A DNA stretch of 64,000 nucleotides from Pomphorhynchus laevis (Eukaryota > Acanthocephala > Palaeacanthocephala > Echinorhynchida > Pomphorhynchidae), in assembly GCA_012934845.2 (NCBI GenBank), contig WNNJ02003564.1, forward strand, positions 107,064 to 171,063, written 5' to 3'. The notes beneath the pieces are model-generated. The model saw only the letters and a program-made list of their open reading frames with translations, was not told the origin of the DNA and made no database searches. Positions 35,691 to 47,699 of this stretch are shown in pieces. A program made the translations under genes and the position numbers. How positions within the stretch are numbered: the stretch's first letter is position 1; every line of letters starts with the position of its first letter.

Positions 35691-37490
35691 CTCGACAATT
35701 TGGCGTTGGAGCACCTCGAGGAGTTGAAGCTGTGACTTAGGCGTCCAGATACTTTATCGCGAACGCCTTAGTTCCTAGAGTTGCGCTTGTCAAGTTAGAA
35801 TTTCATAACGCTTTCAACACTGTTAACCGTTACCACATGATTGAAATGGTTCACAAGAAGCTACCAGCTTACCTGCAATTCGTCAACCTATGCTACGGTG
35901 GCAATAATCAACTTATTGCCGGCACATCAATAATTCTGTCAGCCAAAGATGCTCAACAAGGGGACCCTCTCGTTCCCCAGCCTTTCTCGCTTGCCGTAAA
36001 CGAAGTTGTCAAACTCTGCCAATCACCATTTTACGCATGGTATATCGACGAATATTTTGGGGGTGACTCGGATACGATCTATTGGGATGTAGCTAACATA
36101 ATCGATCAGGGACGAGAATTGGACTTACATTAAATCCTCAAAAGTCGAGTTAATAATCCGTGATCTTAAGGAACAAATTCGATAGTAGGACTTGATTCCC
36201 GAATACATTCTGACTGATCCAAACGACGCTGTTATCTTGGGCACTCCGGTGGGAAGCGACTTGGCGGCCAATTAAACTGTGAATCAATGCTTATCGCTTC
36301 TCCAGAACACTGCCAAACGAATGATCTATCTAGACAGGATGCACTGTTTCTGTTGCAATGTACCTCCAGCATACCAAAATTTTTCATCTGCTACGCTGCG
36401 CTCCGTGTTCTTCCTTCCAGTCATTAAAGCATTACGACGAAATCCTAAAGTCCGCTCTGGCCAACATATTGAATTTATATCTGGAGGATAAAGCATGGCG
36501 GCAAGCAACTCTGCCGATCGACTTGGGTGACTTAGGTCTATATCGCAGTGAAGTTATATCATTGCTGGCATATTTGTTCTCAATCGCAGGCACTTCGGAT
36601 CTCGTAAAGGCATTGGTGGGATCAAACCTTGAAGCAATCAGCGGAGTGGACTGCTCGGATTTCCAAAATGGCGTGCACAGATGGGCGGCTGTGTGCGAGG
36701 AAGAGTTATCAACGGAAAACATAAACAAACGCGTTGGTCTCGTCCAATGCACATGATCGCTAGTGATTCACTCTTGTTGGAAGCCGATTCTGCTAAGTGT
36801 TGATATAGGCTGCTCAGAGCGGTAGGCAGGTACTCTGGAGCTTTCCTGACGGCACATACAATCTCGGCGATTGGCACCAGATTGGACGACATATCATTCA
36901 CAATCACCTACGACTCGGCATTAAATTTAGAGGGAATTCACATGTGGATGCGAAAATACCAGCGACGCATCGGGCTGGCATGGTCTGACCCTCGAAACAG
37001 CAAATCACGACACACTCGACACACCGAGTTAGACCACATAATTCGAATGGATTTGTCTTCAGCGGGGATACCTTCGAGATTAGAGCCGGTCGGATTGCGT
37101 CGTACCGATGGCAAGCAACCGGATGAAGGAACTTTGGTTCCTTTAAAGAACGGTAAAATACTAAGTTCGGACGCTACCTGCATAAACACTCTAGAGGTGA
37201 GTTACGAGGATAAAGTAATCGTTCGAACCGGTGAGGTAGCCGCTTTTGCAGAATGCAAGAAGAAACAAAAATACAACGAGTTGCCTTGCCCAGTGCCTTG
37301 GGCAAGGCAACTTTGTATTTTATCGAAGAGATCGGAAATATGATTTCCAGGACCACAAGTGAAATTCGATCAACGGCTTTTATCAGGCAGCGATTAAGGG
37401 TAGCGGTTCAGCGAGGCAATACCGCTTGCATACTCGAGTGCCTAAGCGATCAATCGGTCACCGATTTTTTTAAAGAAAACTAAATTTTTA
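35690..37490 (+). pseudogene. LINE with restriction-like endonuclease, truncated and frameshifted
   Basis: Starts mid-protein with RQFGVGAPRGVEAV. RT motifs: VKLEFHNAFNTVNR (A), QQGDPLVP (B) and WYIDEYFGG where YLDDGTLGG is usual (C). The second catalytic Asp is thus Glu here. The connector follows (PKFFHLLRCAP in frame, LPIDLGDLGLYRSE). The C-terminal region reads RHTRHTELDHIIRMDLSSAG, EPVGLRRTDGKQPDEGTLVP and SSDATC: the RH...ND-like, PD...D arrangement of restriction-like endonucleases found in early-branching LINEs, with an extra residue inside the PD-G motif. Coding ends FIRQRLRVAVQRGN, a conserved finish also seen at 47772-47990. A foldback at 37267-37322 replaces part of the protein. 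Several frameshifts and stops; inactive. Confidence 0.7.
37267..37322. repeat. Hairpin inside the endonuclease region
   Basis: AAAATACAACGAGTTGCCTTGC-like left arm pairs with GCAAGGCAACTTTGTATTTT, spacer about 8 bases, 22-bp arms with two mismatched bases. It interrupts an otherwise recognisable LINE protein. Confidence 0.65.
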
Positions 37491-37669
37491 AAAGCCTTAA
37501 AAAAGTTTGAGATCTAATATATATATATCAATTATTTGAGATCTAATATATATACAATTAAAGCCGAACCTCTATCCAGAATATCGTGAGAGCATTTTGA
37601 GAAATAATAAACATACAACGATCAATCAAGACGATCAATCAATTGCAAGACGATTAATCAATTCGACAA

Positions 37670-38720
37670 ATGTCAACTCGATGTTGTGGTTGCAATGGTC
37701 CGGCAGCGGTGTGCAGAAGTTGTGTTTGTGCAAAGAATGGCGTTCAGTGTATTAATTGTTCGGCACCAAAATGTGCAAATCGTATTCCGTCACTTGGAAA
37801 GGACACCTCTTATGGATCTTCATCATCAGCTGGTCAGGCTTAACAGAATTAAACTGCAGCTACTCACGCTCATACGAATATCAATGAGCTCGTGTCGTTT
37901 AAATTAAAATGTACAGCTCCAGATTGCAACGTATATTCTGCTGTGAAAACTCCAGTTCAACTATCACATTAATTCTTTCTCCGTGATTTCTATTGTGGTT
38001 ATGGTGCTGCCAAACTTATAGCCGCACAATCAGAGTTAGCCAGTTCTCTTGAGAGTGAGCTGACTGAAATCAAACGACAAATAAATGTTTCACCACCGTG
38101 TAATTCCCAAGCCCAAAACTTACAATCTTGCAGGCTTAAATCTAGTGATATGCATTATGGACCCTCATGGAGTGAGGTTGTGAGTGGGAAGGTTTGTAGA
38201 TAGATTGTACGGGCAGTATTAGCTACTACAAGCAACGAGAACAAAAATGCTTTCAGCTTACAAATCTTGCGTTCTATTGAAAAGGAAAGTAAACGCTCCT
38301 CAACAGTAATCATAAAGAACTTTCCAATTTCGGATGATGATCATACAGAAATCTTAAAGCTTTTTCAAGAGATAGGTTGCGCTAATACGAATTTTCGACA
38401 ATTTCAAATTCGTCGATTTCTTGCTAAGCGCTCTGACATCCCACCTTGACTGTCACTTACTTCTAGTCCGTCATTTAGTGAATACATCCTTTCTTTAGCT
38501 CCGAAATTACGGCATACTGCTTTATACGGTAAAGTCTACAACATGCCTGACATTTCTCCCGCAGAACGCGAGATTAAGAACCTTCTTGTAAACCATATCA
38601 GAGAGAGGAGAATTGCAGAATCGAACAAATCATTTTGCTTTCACAACAATAGAGTCGTTAAATTATCAAATTCTACTAGTTCAAATAATTGCTCCGTAAT
38701 CACTTTAAACAAGGATTAGG
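37670..38720 (+). pseudogene. LINE B ORF1, Cys-rich N-terminus, several breaks
   Basis: ATG at 37670 opens MSTRCCGCNGPAAVCRSC, VCAKNGVQCINCSAPKC: a tight Cys-rich motif that also occurs, in worn form, at about 48460 (CSGLNAKVCVCVRSGKPC). After a stop the same frame continues (SSLESELTEIKRQI). Then comes the ordered domain, KESKRSSTVIIKNFPISDDD (about 38281), an acidic helix and, in another frame, KVYNMPDISPAEREIKN with an Arg-rich end. That order is standard for L2/CR1 ORF1, an RNA-binding chaperone. At least three stops or shifts make it inactive. Confidence 0.65.
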
Positions 38721-38869
38721 TTACAGTCGCAGGTGCAGAGACAACACCTGTATCTGATACAAGCCCCGGGATACCGGGGCGTAACGATCGGCATCCTAGA
38801 AATACAGATCTTGCCATATGACTGGATAGGGGTGTTATCGAACATCAAACAAGCTTCAATTCTCCTTTA

Positions 38870-39668
38870 TCTTTTCCCACATCGTCAGTATTGTTAGGTC
38901 TAATAAACATTCACTTTTTACGTAACAAAGTTAATCTTGCTCTGCCCATATTTGACGAAAACAACCTTTTGCTCTTGTGTATTACAGAATTATGGCATTC
39001 CCCAGATGATCTGCGCATCCGTCGTCTACACTAACTAAATTTAAATGTTATTCATCGTCCGCGTTCGGAGTATTCAACATCAATCAACTATGACGGTCTT
39101 GTGTATTTCGCATTACCCACTCTTCCGCTTGCCATCCACGACATTCCCATTGAACCTACGTCTTTTGAGTTAATGTATTTCTCAGCATATAATCTTAATG
39201 ATCGTTACAACTTCATCTTACTATATCGTCCTGGTTCCATCGATCCGAGCAACACTTTGTCGACGAATTTTACGATCTACTCTTAAACATTGACGCACCT
39301 GACCCAATAATCCTTCTCGGTGATTTCAACATTCATCTTGAATGCCCAACCTCGCGAAACGTTGCACGTCTTTTTTTAATAATTGGTGATCTCAGATTCG
39401 TTTATCAACACACTGATGATACACATATTCTGGGAGGAACCATAGTTCCTCCCAGAATATGGATTCTTTTGGTTGAAAAGAAATTTATGAAACCATCAAA
39501 TTTCTTTTGATGGTTTCTTTTTGCGAACTTCCTCACATCTCAAACCATGTGCCACCGTGCTTGATACCGGTATTTCTGATCATTTTCTTATTTCCTTACA
39601 ATTACATTCCTTTCCCGATTTTCCCTCTACATCTCGCTCTTATCGATCTTGGAAACTTCTTGGTTTAG
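38870..39668 (+). pseudogene. LINE B ORF2, endonuclease half (left of the LTR insertion)
   Basis: Reads LGLINIHFLRNKVNLALPIF and LLLCITELWH (AP-endonuclease start, catalytic Glu in ITELW), then LLYRPGS, PIILLGDFNIHLE (GDFN), and near the insertion TGISDHFLISLQLHSF (SDH). Two hairpins at 39425-39460 and 39489-39517 and several stops or shifts interrupt it. The reading resumes at 43609 beyond the LTR element. Confidence 0.65.
39425..39517. repeat. Two perfect hairpins within LINE B
   Basis: ATATTCTGGGAGGAAC (39425) pairs with GTTCCTCCCAGAATAT (ending 39460) around CATA: 16 bp, perfect. GAAACCATCAAA (39489) pairs with TTTGATGGTTTC (ending 39517) around TTTCT: 12 bp, perfect. Neither belongs to the LINE coding sequence as I read it. 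Confidence 0.75.
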
Positions 39669-39789
39669 TGTCGTAATGTAAACGAAGTCTAAACCAAAGA
39701 GGTTTTATTTATCAATCTAGAAAACAATCAGTTTATAAAAACAGTTATAGATACTCATGTCAATTAGAGATTATTGACTATATACCACA
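39669..39789 (-). repeat. 3' LTR of the Ty3/gypsy element
   Basis: 121 bp, TGTCGTAATG...ATATACCACA, with standard TG...CA ends. Outside one 25-bp segment present only in the partner LTR, the two copies are identical as far as I can read. Confidence 0.85.
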
Positions 39790-42700
39790 TTCTTCCCCTA
39801 CATAATAGTTTGAAAGATAAGCAGGTTGACCTCGCTGTCTTTTACTTCTTCGTACCTCGTTGTTAGATTGGTTGACTTGAGTAGTAATCGTCTGCCTATC
39901 CAAATTCAAGTTTGATTGGGTTGATGTAGCTTCTTCGTTGCTATTTCCGTCCATTGCTTGGGAGGAGGCTTCCTCAAAGTTTGATAAGTTAAGATCTTGG
40001 CTTATGGATGTCGTTGTTGGATGTAGGAATTCCTTTTGGTTAGTATTGTTTGACTCTGCTAATGTCGTTCCATCTTCTGGCCCGGACCACGACAATGATA
40101 GTTGATCTTCAGGGCAAGGTGCTAAGTCCCGCGTTGAAACCGTGGAAACGTGCCCACTTTTTAGTTGTATTCTAGCGTAGTGCTGGTTCGATTCTAGCAA
40201 CAGTGCTTCTTGTACCACATTGTCTCCTTTATTACGACAACGAACCAGAACCGGCCCCAAATTTAAAAGCCAACTTGGTAGCGAACGGCCTGTTATGGAT
40301 CCTCGGTCGTACTTGAACATACGTTCATGAGGCGTTACGTTGGTAAATGTACACAGCAAACACCGAATTGAGTTCAGCACAGAAGGCAAAACTGACGCCC
40401 AAGACTGTATTGGTAATTTCGCATCCAACACCGATAACTGAATTCCACGCCATATCGTTCCATTTAATCGCTCACATTGGCCATTGCCCCGCGGATTGTA
40501 AGAAGAAGTTTGGCTTGTAGCAATCCCAAGTGAAGATGTAAACACTTTGAATTCGCGTGACACAAAAGCGCTTCCTCGGTCTGAGTGCAAAAATTTCGGC
40601 GTCTCAAAAAGGTAGAAAAGCTGCTTTAAGCATGTTATAACTGATTCGGCAGAAGTATCACAACACGGAAATGCCCACGGAAACCTTGAAAACTCATCGA
40701 CGACCGTCAGTATATATTTTGCGTTTGTTTTACTGGGAAGTGGACCCTTGAAGTCGATTGACAAACGTTAAAAGGTTGAGGTGATTTGATTAAGACGCTG
40801 GTGGGAGGACGATAGAATCTCGGCTTTATCTTTGCACACGTTGAACAAGAGTTTACAACTTCCCGTATATCACTTAAAGAAAATGGCAAATTCTTCGCCC
40901 TGACATAATGCCACAATCTTGTCTGACCAGGATGACATAGTGAACGGTGTAATTTTATTAAGTCGGATTGAGAAGTCGTTACGCCGGAGCATGCTAGTCG
41001 TGATAAAGCGTCCGCTGCTACGTTGTCAACGCCGGGACGATAAATGATCTCAAAGCGAAATTGGGATAACTCTAATCGCCAGCGTTCAATTTTTTCATTT
41101 TTTATCCTATTCGAATGTGAAGACATCATATAAGCAACTGATCTTTGATATGTAATAACTCGAAATGGACGTCCAATGAGGTAGTGACGCCATTCTTTAA
41201 GAGCTTCAATTATTGCCAGAGCTTCTAATTCAATCGCTGGATTGCGCTTTTCATGTTTGGACAGTACTCGCGAAAAAAAAGCAACTGATCTACCACGCTG
41301 GCTCAAGGTAGCCGCTATCGCTACTTTTGATGCATCTGTCTCTACTTCAAACGGTAAATTTTCTCTATACACGAACGGCAGGCACACATTAAAGCTGCTT
41401 TTATATCCTTCAAGCTCTTCATTGCTGATTCACCCATGGGAAAATTTGTCTCAGTAGCAAAATCTTGAACGCGGTGCGCAAAACCAGGTATCCAGCGACA
41501 ATAGTAAGTTAACAACCCCCGCAGATGGGAATGTTCGGTTGCATCCGTCGGATTCTTGAGCTCGAAGATTGGTCTAGTTCGTCGTGGGTCGGGCTTAATC
41601 ATTCCGTTCTCAATACACTGTCCCAAAACGCTTATTGACTCAGATGCGAACACACTCTTGGTTTCGTTTAATGTTAGATGGTATTTTCTTGCCATGGCTA
41701 AGAATTTCTGAAGGTTTGCGTTATGCTCTTCCCTATTCTTTCCTGCAATTAAAATGTCGTCGAGATACGAAAAGACACCAGACAATGCTTCTCTGTCAAT
41801 TAAACTATTCATGATGCGCTGGAACACTGCTACACCGTTTGTGAGCCCGAAAGGCACTCGTTTGTATTGATAAAGGCCTCCAGCAGCCTCGAAAGCGGTG
41901 AACTCTTTTTCGGATTGTAAAATAGGTAGTTGATTGTAGGCATCTTTCATATCCACGCATGAGAATATTCGATAGTTCGAAAGCTTGTCTATTAAATCAT
42001 CCGTTCGTGGCAAGGGAAATGCGTCGAGCAATGTGAATCGATTGATCGTCCGTGAATAGTCGATCACCATTCTTTGTTTTTCCTGAGAATTTGTAACAAT
42101 GAGTGCTTGTGCCCTCCAGGGGGATGAACTTGGTTCTATGATGCCGTTTTCGAGAAGTCGCTTTACTTCTGATTTAAAAAATGCGTCCTGACTAGGAGTT
42201 CGTCGACAAGATTTTGTTTGCAATGGACGAATATCGATACTCCTATGTTCAAATAACGGATGTGGTTCAACATGCATTGCTTCCAGGGCCCTAATAACAA
42301 TCGGTGCATGTATTCCTCCAAACTCCAGTGCAAGATGCTTGAAACGCCTGAGAAAAGGATGGCCCAAAATTACATCAGCACAAAGGTTGTCTAGAACAAA
42401 ACACTTGACACCATAATATTTTTCGCCCATTAGCTCCAAATCGAGAGCATGTGTTTCCCTCAAAACGCTTTGAAAAGAAGACGATGCCATCCGAGCAATT
42501 TCGTAACACTTAGTAGTTGACCGTTTACAACGTTTTATCATGTTTGACGATATAAAATTTGAACTGCTACCAGTATCTATCAGAGCATTCATTTTGATAC
42601 CGTAAGCCATTATAGAAACCATGGCGTTCTTGAGACCCGGAGAAGAAAGCTGTGAAATTTGAGCAATCTTTATTGAATTCAAGTCAATCGAATTGCGCTT

Positions 42701-43462
42701 CCTGGACATGCACATTTTGGCAAAATGACCGACTTTTTGACACGATCGGCATTTAACTTTTAGCGCCGGGCATTGGGCTCGAGGATGTTTTGCATTTCCA
42801 CAGAAGAAACAAGATTGACGGGTAGCATTAACTTGAATTGCCGGAGAGTCATCCGTCATATTTTCACTACTAGCTGCAACATTAATAGGATCCATCATTT
42901 GCACAGGTTGACAAGAGTACGAGTTAGCTTGTAATTCGGCCTGTTCAAGCGATCGAGCAGCTTGATAAGCGTCGTCCAGCGAAAGCTTTGACCGCTCCAA
43001 TAAACGTTGACGAATTGTCGAAGAAGCCAACCCTCGAATAAACGAATCGCGAACGTACTCATCGTGATAACGCTTCGCATTTACATCCTCAAAATCACAT
43101 GATTTTGCTAAATGCAGTAGTTCATGTAGAAACTGATCAATGGTTTGTGGATAAGCTTGCTTGTACGTTGACAAAACGTGTCGTTAAAACACCACATTGC
43201 GCGGCTTTACGAACAAAGCCTCTAGAGCAAGCATTGCATCTGCAAATATTTCGTAGACTCGATGTATCGAAACAGATCTGCACTGATCAGTTTCGTTAAT
43301 AGTGGCATTTTATGCTCTTCTCTAAGATCGGGAATACAATAAAGAAACGCATTTAATCGAGTTTTCCAATGTCTCCACTGTGTTTCTGAATCCGTCGAAT
43401 CCTTTGACAATGAAAGCACATCTGGTTTCAACAGCTTGTCCATAACAAATTGATAAATAAAT

Positions 43463-43608
43463 TGTCGTAATGTAAACGAAGTCTAAACCAAAGAGGTTTT
43501 ATTTATCAATCTAGAAAACAATCAGTTTATAAAAACAGTTATAGACAAATACAATCTCTAATTGACATGATACTCATGTCAATTAGAGATTATTGACTAT
43601 ATACCACA
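43463..43608 (-). repeat. 5' LTR of the Ty3/gypsy element, with a hairpin segment
   Basis: 146 bp with the same TG...CA ends. It contains AATCTCTAATTGACATGA (43553-43570) and its exact reverse complement TCATGTCAATTAGAGATT (43574-43591), an 18-bp perfect hairpin with a 3-base loop. The other LTR holds only the second arm. Confidence 0.85.
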
Positions 43609-45708
43609 TTTAGCGATATTTCAAAATTATCTGGTAAGCTCTTTCGATTTGTCTCCTTAATCATCAGTAAGTATTCTTGCGAATAGCTTTGAATCATGCA
43701 TTACCCAAATTCTTAATAAAATATTACCTTTAAGGGTTTTTGTTCCACGACGTTCTCATCAAGCTCCTTGGTTTGATTGTGAATGTGTCACTGCCAAACG
43801 TTTACTGCGTCGTTGTCATCGCCTGTATCTTAGAACACATTGAAAAAATGTTTCTTTGGCAGATACAGCCAGATTATCTTTCAAAGATGCTCGTAAACGA
43901 TACTGTGAACTCTTGAAACATAAATCAATCACTTGCTTACTGGCATGCAAAAATTGAATCTTCTTCTTCGCTACGCAATTTGTGGCCTTCCATTAAAAAC
44001 TTACTTGGACGTTCAAGTCCGAAATCAACACTGTCTCCTTGCATTTATACCAAATACCTTCGTGATAAGCTTACTGCAAACATTTCCACTCTTGCTTCCA
44101 TTAATGACGACTTTTCTTCTGTCTTGATTAATCATTTGCCGGAACTTTTATACTTTACGCTTATACATCTTCAGCAAATATTAACTGCACTAACCCGGTT
44201 ACCAAACACAACATCTATCCGAGATATTATCCCAACTAATGTGTTGAAATCTTGCGTCCACACACTTCTACCTTATCTGTGTAATCTTTTCAATTCGTCA
44301 ATTCGGTATTCGAAGTATCCTGATGTCTTTAAAGTCGCCATTATACGGCAACTTGTGAAGCGATAATCTCTTGATCCATGATTCTTTCTTCGTACAGACC
44401 AATTTCTCACCTACCGACAATCTCCAAACATTTTGAACGTATAATCTTACATCAAATAAGTGACTATCTGAAGGTAAATAACCTGTTTTCTTCTTCTCAA
44501 TCTGCTTATCGTAAACATCATTCAACCCTCACTGCATGCACTCAAATTTTTGACTATTTACTTGTCGCCATTGATAAGAATTGTATTTGTCTTATTATAG
44601 CGCTTGATTTAGCTTCAGCCTTTGATGTCGTTGACCATCAAATTCTCCTTGCATGTCTTCGTCACCGATCCGGTTTCTCATCTAGTGTTATCAAATGGTT
44701 CCAATCATATCTAACTGGTAGATCTTTTAGTGTTGAATCTAATTCAACTTTCTCATCTACTTATCAGATCACTCACGGCGTACCTCAAGCTTCTGTTCTT
44801 GGACCTTTACTATTCACACTTATTCTTGGCAACCTCATATATATAGCCTCTCCTTATGGTTTTCATTTAATTCAATATGCAGGCGACATCGTGCTGTATG
44901 CAGACTGTGATCCTTCTTCAGTTAATGACCTTGCAGACATTGCTTCTGATTGTCTAAATCATCTTTGTAGACATTTGACGTCATTACGTTTAGTAATAAA
45001 TACGAAGAAATCTACCTTTATGTGGATAACACCTCACTCTTTGTCTGATCCAAACATTTCAATCAAAATTTCTGACTATACTTTACGGTAGTCACTTCTA
45101 TGACTATTCTCGGAATTTCATTTGATTCCCACTCGTCATTTCTTCCTTTCATCAGACACAAAGCTCAATGCTGTTTTCTTATCTTGAGGGACATTAGGCA
45201 AGTAATACATCATCTCGATTCTCTCACTACGGTGAAATTATTGAATTTTCTTCTGATTTCCAAACTTGATTATTCTGTCAGTCTTCTTATTAATTATCCG
45301 AAATCATCGCTCAAATCTTTGCAAAGTATTTTAAATTCGGCCGATTGAGTTATTTTTCACTTAAGGAAATTCGATCACATATCGCGTTATTCTAATTCGC
45401 TGTCTTGGCTAGACATCACGAACCGCATTAAGTTTAAACTAGCATGCTTTATGTGGAATATCATAAATGCCAACGCCCCTTCACAGCTCATCTTACCTAC
45501 ATTATCCAGTAAATCCACAACTTCTATTTCGCCTCGCAGTCATTCTACAAGATCAAGATTATATGTTCCACGTCATTTTTCGATCACCGCGCATCGATCA
45601 TACTCGATTGCAGGGCCTAAACTGTGGAACAATCTCCCCCAAATGTTACTGAATCATCTTCATATGTACAATTTAAAAATTTTTATTTACATTTCTACGG
45701 AATCCTAA
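43609..45708 (+). pseudogene. LINE B ORF2, reverse-transcriptase half (right of the LTR insertion)
   Basis: Resumes with the linker APWFDCECVTAKRLLRRC (about 43768) typical of L2/CR1. RT landmarks: SSYRPISHLPTISKHFERII, QSAYRKHHSTLTAC, LIIALDLASAFDVVDHQILL (A), GVPQASVLGPLLFTL (B) and QYAGDIVLY (C) where YADD is expected: an Asp-to-Gly change in the catalytic box that would inactivate it. The 3' part has LDYSVSLL, ITNRIKFKLACFMWN and the conserved finish RSYSIAGPKLWNNLPQ (to 45708). Several stops and frameshifts elsewhere. Confidence 0.75.
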
Positions 45709-45938
45709 TTTATAAAATTGTTTTGTCATTTTAGTGGGCTTGTAAGTGACTGATAGTCACATTTGCCACTTAAAAAACCTTTTCTTCTTAAAAAGGCATT
45801 GCACTTAATGTTTTGGTTTAAAAAATTTATAAGAAAAATAAATTTATTAATTATTTTATAAATAAATAAATTTATTAATTTATTAGTTTATTTAATAATA
45901 AAAATTTGTTTATCAGTTATTAATAACTGATTCATTTT

Positions 45939-46069
45939 TAATTTGGAATTTTGGAGCAGCATCAATCAAATACTAATTTAGTTTTACATTTCGCTATATG
46001 CTGATAGCATATGGCGAAATGTGAAACTGAATTATAATTTTATTGATGCTGCTCCAAAATTCCAAATTA
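45939..46069. mobile_element. 131-bp palindromic (MITE-like) element
   Basis: TAATTTGGAATTTTGGAGCA, AGCATCAAT at the left is mirrored exactly by ATTGATGCTGCTCCAAAATT, CCAAATTA at the right (28 bp perfect). The arms continue inward with few mismatches to ACATTTCGCTATATGC/GCATATGGCGAAATGT around a short CTGATA-type loop. Nearly all of it folds into one hairpin. A diverged relative is at 13840-14085. Confidence 0.7.
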
Positions 46070-46079
46070 ACGTATAATT

Positions 46080-47290
46080 GTAAATACTACTGAATATTAA
46101 AATAAATAATTGTTTAATTTAAATTAATTTTAAATTACTGATAAATCAATATATTATTGTATTCTAGTAAATTCGATTATAAATTAATTAAAATTATCAT
46201 GAAATTCAATATTACATACAATATTAATGTATAATCTCAAATAAATATTAATGAATATCAAATAAATGACGAATATTAATGAATATAAAATAAAATAAAC
46301 GTTCTTTTCAATTACTATCTTATTATTTATCAATTAATAATTATTAATCTGAAAATTTATTGATCATATAAGTAAATATTGTTTAATATTAATACTTTAT
46401 AATTATGTTAACCGTTAATAAATGTTAGAACAACATTCGCTCATTCAGATCAAATTCGCTAATTACAAATCGCTAAACCAATTTATTTATCGTGGCTATC
46501 ATCTTATGCAAGGAATTCAATATAATGAACGGACATTAAATAATCTACATTATTGTTGCAAATTCAAAAGACTAAATAAGTATGTTGTTAAATTTGTATT
46601 CATTTAATTAATTTCAGCGCCAGTTTATACAATTTATCAGTGGAAATAATTATTTTTTTGAAAATGCTCGTAATATATATACTTGTAATCACGACATTTT
46701 AAACAAATCGGGCAAATAACTATAAATATAAAGATACTTAATATAAAATATTTCACATTTTTTTATATTTAGTTAATATTAAATATATATAATATTAAAT
46801 ATAAAATATATTATTAAATATGTATACAAATTGTTAGTGCGAAAAGTCGCTTGAAATCCAGGAGCCGAAACTGGCTACGATATAGTGAATATTAAATATA
46901 CACATTTAATATTAACTAAAATATTACACATTTTTTATATTTAATTAATATTAAAAATTTATATTTATATTTAATTAATATTAAATATATTAATTAAATT
47001 AATTCATACAAGTTTAGCTATAAACCGTTTGAGTTCTATATAATACAATATTTTAACAGTTTAACTATATTTCAAATAAAATTAAATTTGTTTTCTATAG
47101 TCGATGATATATCATTAGAATTTAGCACTCATTACTTGACCCATGACAGCGGCAAGGCCAAATAGCGACAACTGGTTACTTCATAAAAATATATTCCTAC
47201 GAATAGATACTTCAATCTCCTTATTATTGTAATGGAATTAAATTAACATAAATAAACAGAATAGTGAAATATATTAAATATATCTTTGAG
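46080..47290. other. AT-rich region, nothing recognised
   Basis: Simple AT-rich sequence. A small GC-richer patch at 46845-46900 (AGGAGCCGAAACTGGCTACG) could be the end of a dispersed repeat. The 61-codon frame at 46422-46607 has no features I can support. Confidence 0.45.
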
Positions 47291-47298
47291 CATTTTTA

Positions 47299-47584
47299 TT
47301 AACAGCAACTATTGATTGATTGTATAATGTCGTCGTCTTCCAGAAATTCTATCATGTCATCAAGCAATGAGCTAACGGAATTATCGGTGACTAACGGATC
47401 TATATAATTTATTTGTTGTTTAGATTGGGGTAATGGTGTTGGTGCTGGTCTTAATAGATACTTTTGCTTAATTCGTTTCCGAATATGACTATATACATAA
47501 TTCCCATATGCCTCGACATCTTCTATGAGCAGATAAGGTGAATGGTAATGTTTTACTGATCTGATTCGATTTAGCCAGATATTC
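47299..47584 (-). CDS. Probable terminal exon of an unidentified host gene
   Basis: On the minus strand, a TTTTATAG acceptor at 47585-47592 opens a 286-nt frame of 94 codons with balanced, protein-like composition: NIWLNRIRSVKHYHSPYLLI, EDVEAYGNYVYSHIRKRI, a Pro-rich LRPAPTPLPQ, then an acidic, hydrophobic end SSLLDDMIEFLEDDDIIQSI before the stop at 47299. AATAAA overlaps the stop codon on the minus strand (47295-47300), a plausible poly(A) signal. The acidic end could be an activation or interaction segment. The exon starts with one base of a split codon. I do not recognise the family and see no transposon motif. A short open patch at 47705-47765 (LAKRMTFLYEDDKYSP) lies just upstream, but its phase does not fit, so I do not join it. 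Confidence 0.55.
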
Positions 47585-47699
47585 CTATAAAATCATTCAT
47601 TAGCATTAGTTTACGAACTCACAAGATAGAATTTAGAATTAAATCAGTCGTTCAATTTTTTTTCATATTCTAAATTTTATACAATTAATATAAATAATA

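Larger units (their letters stand above)
39664..43613 (-). mobile_element. Ty3/gypsy LTR retrotransposon, recent, lightly broken
   Basis: The element runs on the minus strand, from its 5' LTR (43463-43608) to its 3' LTR (39669-39789), flanked by the 5-bp target duplication TTTAG. Parts recognised from right to left: a gag-like region with two zinc knuckles (about 42690-42830), an aspartic protease with DTGSS (about 42570), a reverse transcriptase with a YLDD box (about 41600-42190), RNase H (about 41000-41370), the integrase zinc domain (about 40810-40960) and catalytic core (about 40390-40760), and a basic C-terminal tail. Order of domains and sequence place it in Ty3/gypsy. Near-identity of the LTRs indicates a recent insertion, younger than the LINE it split. 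It appears broken, with about two or three breaks. I see no envelope gene. The coding region begins only about 20 bp inside the 5' LTR, and I could not identify a standard tRNA primer site there. Confidence 0.85.
37490..45790 (+). mobile_element. LINE B (L2/CR1-like), split by an LTR element
   Basis: A long non-LTR retrotransposon: leader 37490-37669, ORF1 37670-38720, ORF2 from about 38870 to 45708, with a Ty3/gypsy element inserted at 39669-43608. Without the insert it spans about 4.3 kb. The 5-bp sequence TTTAG flanks the insert on both sides (39664-39668 and 43609-43613). The 3' region runs to about 45790. Other L2/CR1-like relics are at 10624, 48440 and 62811. Confidence 0.75.
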
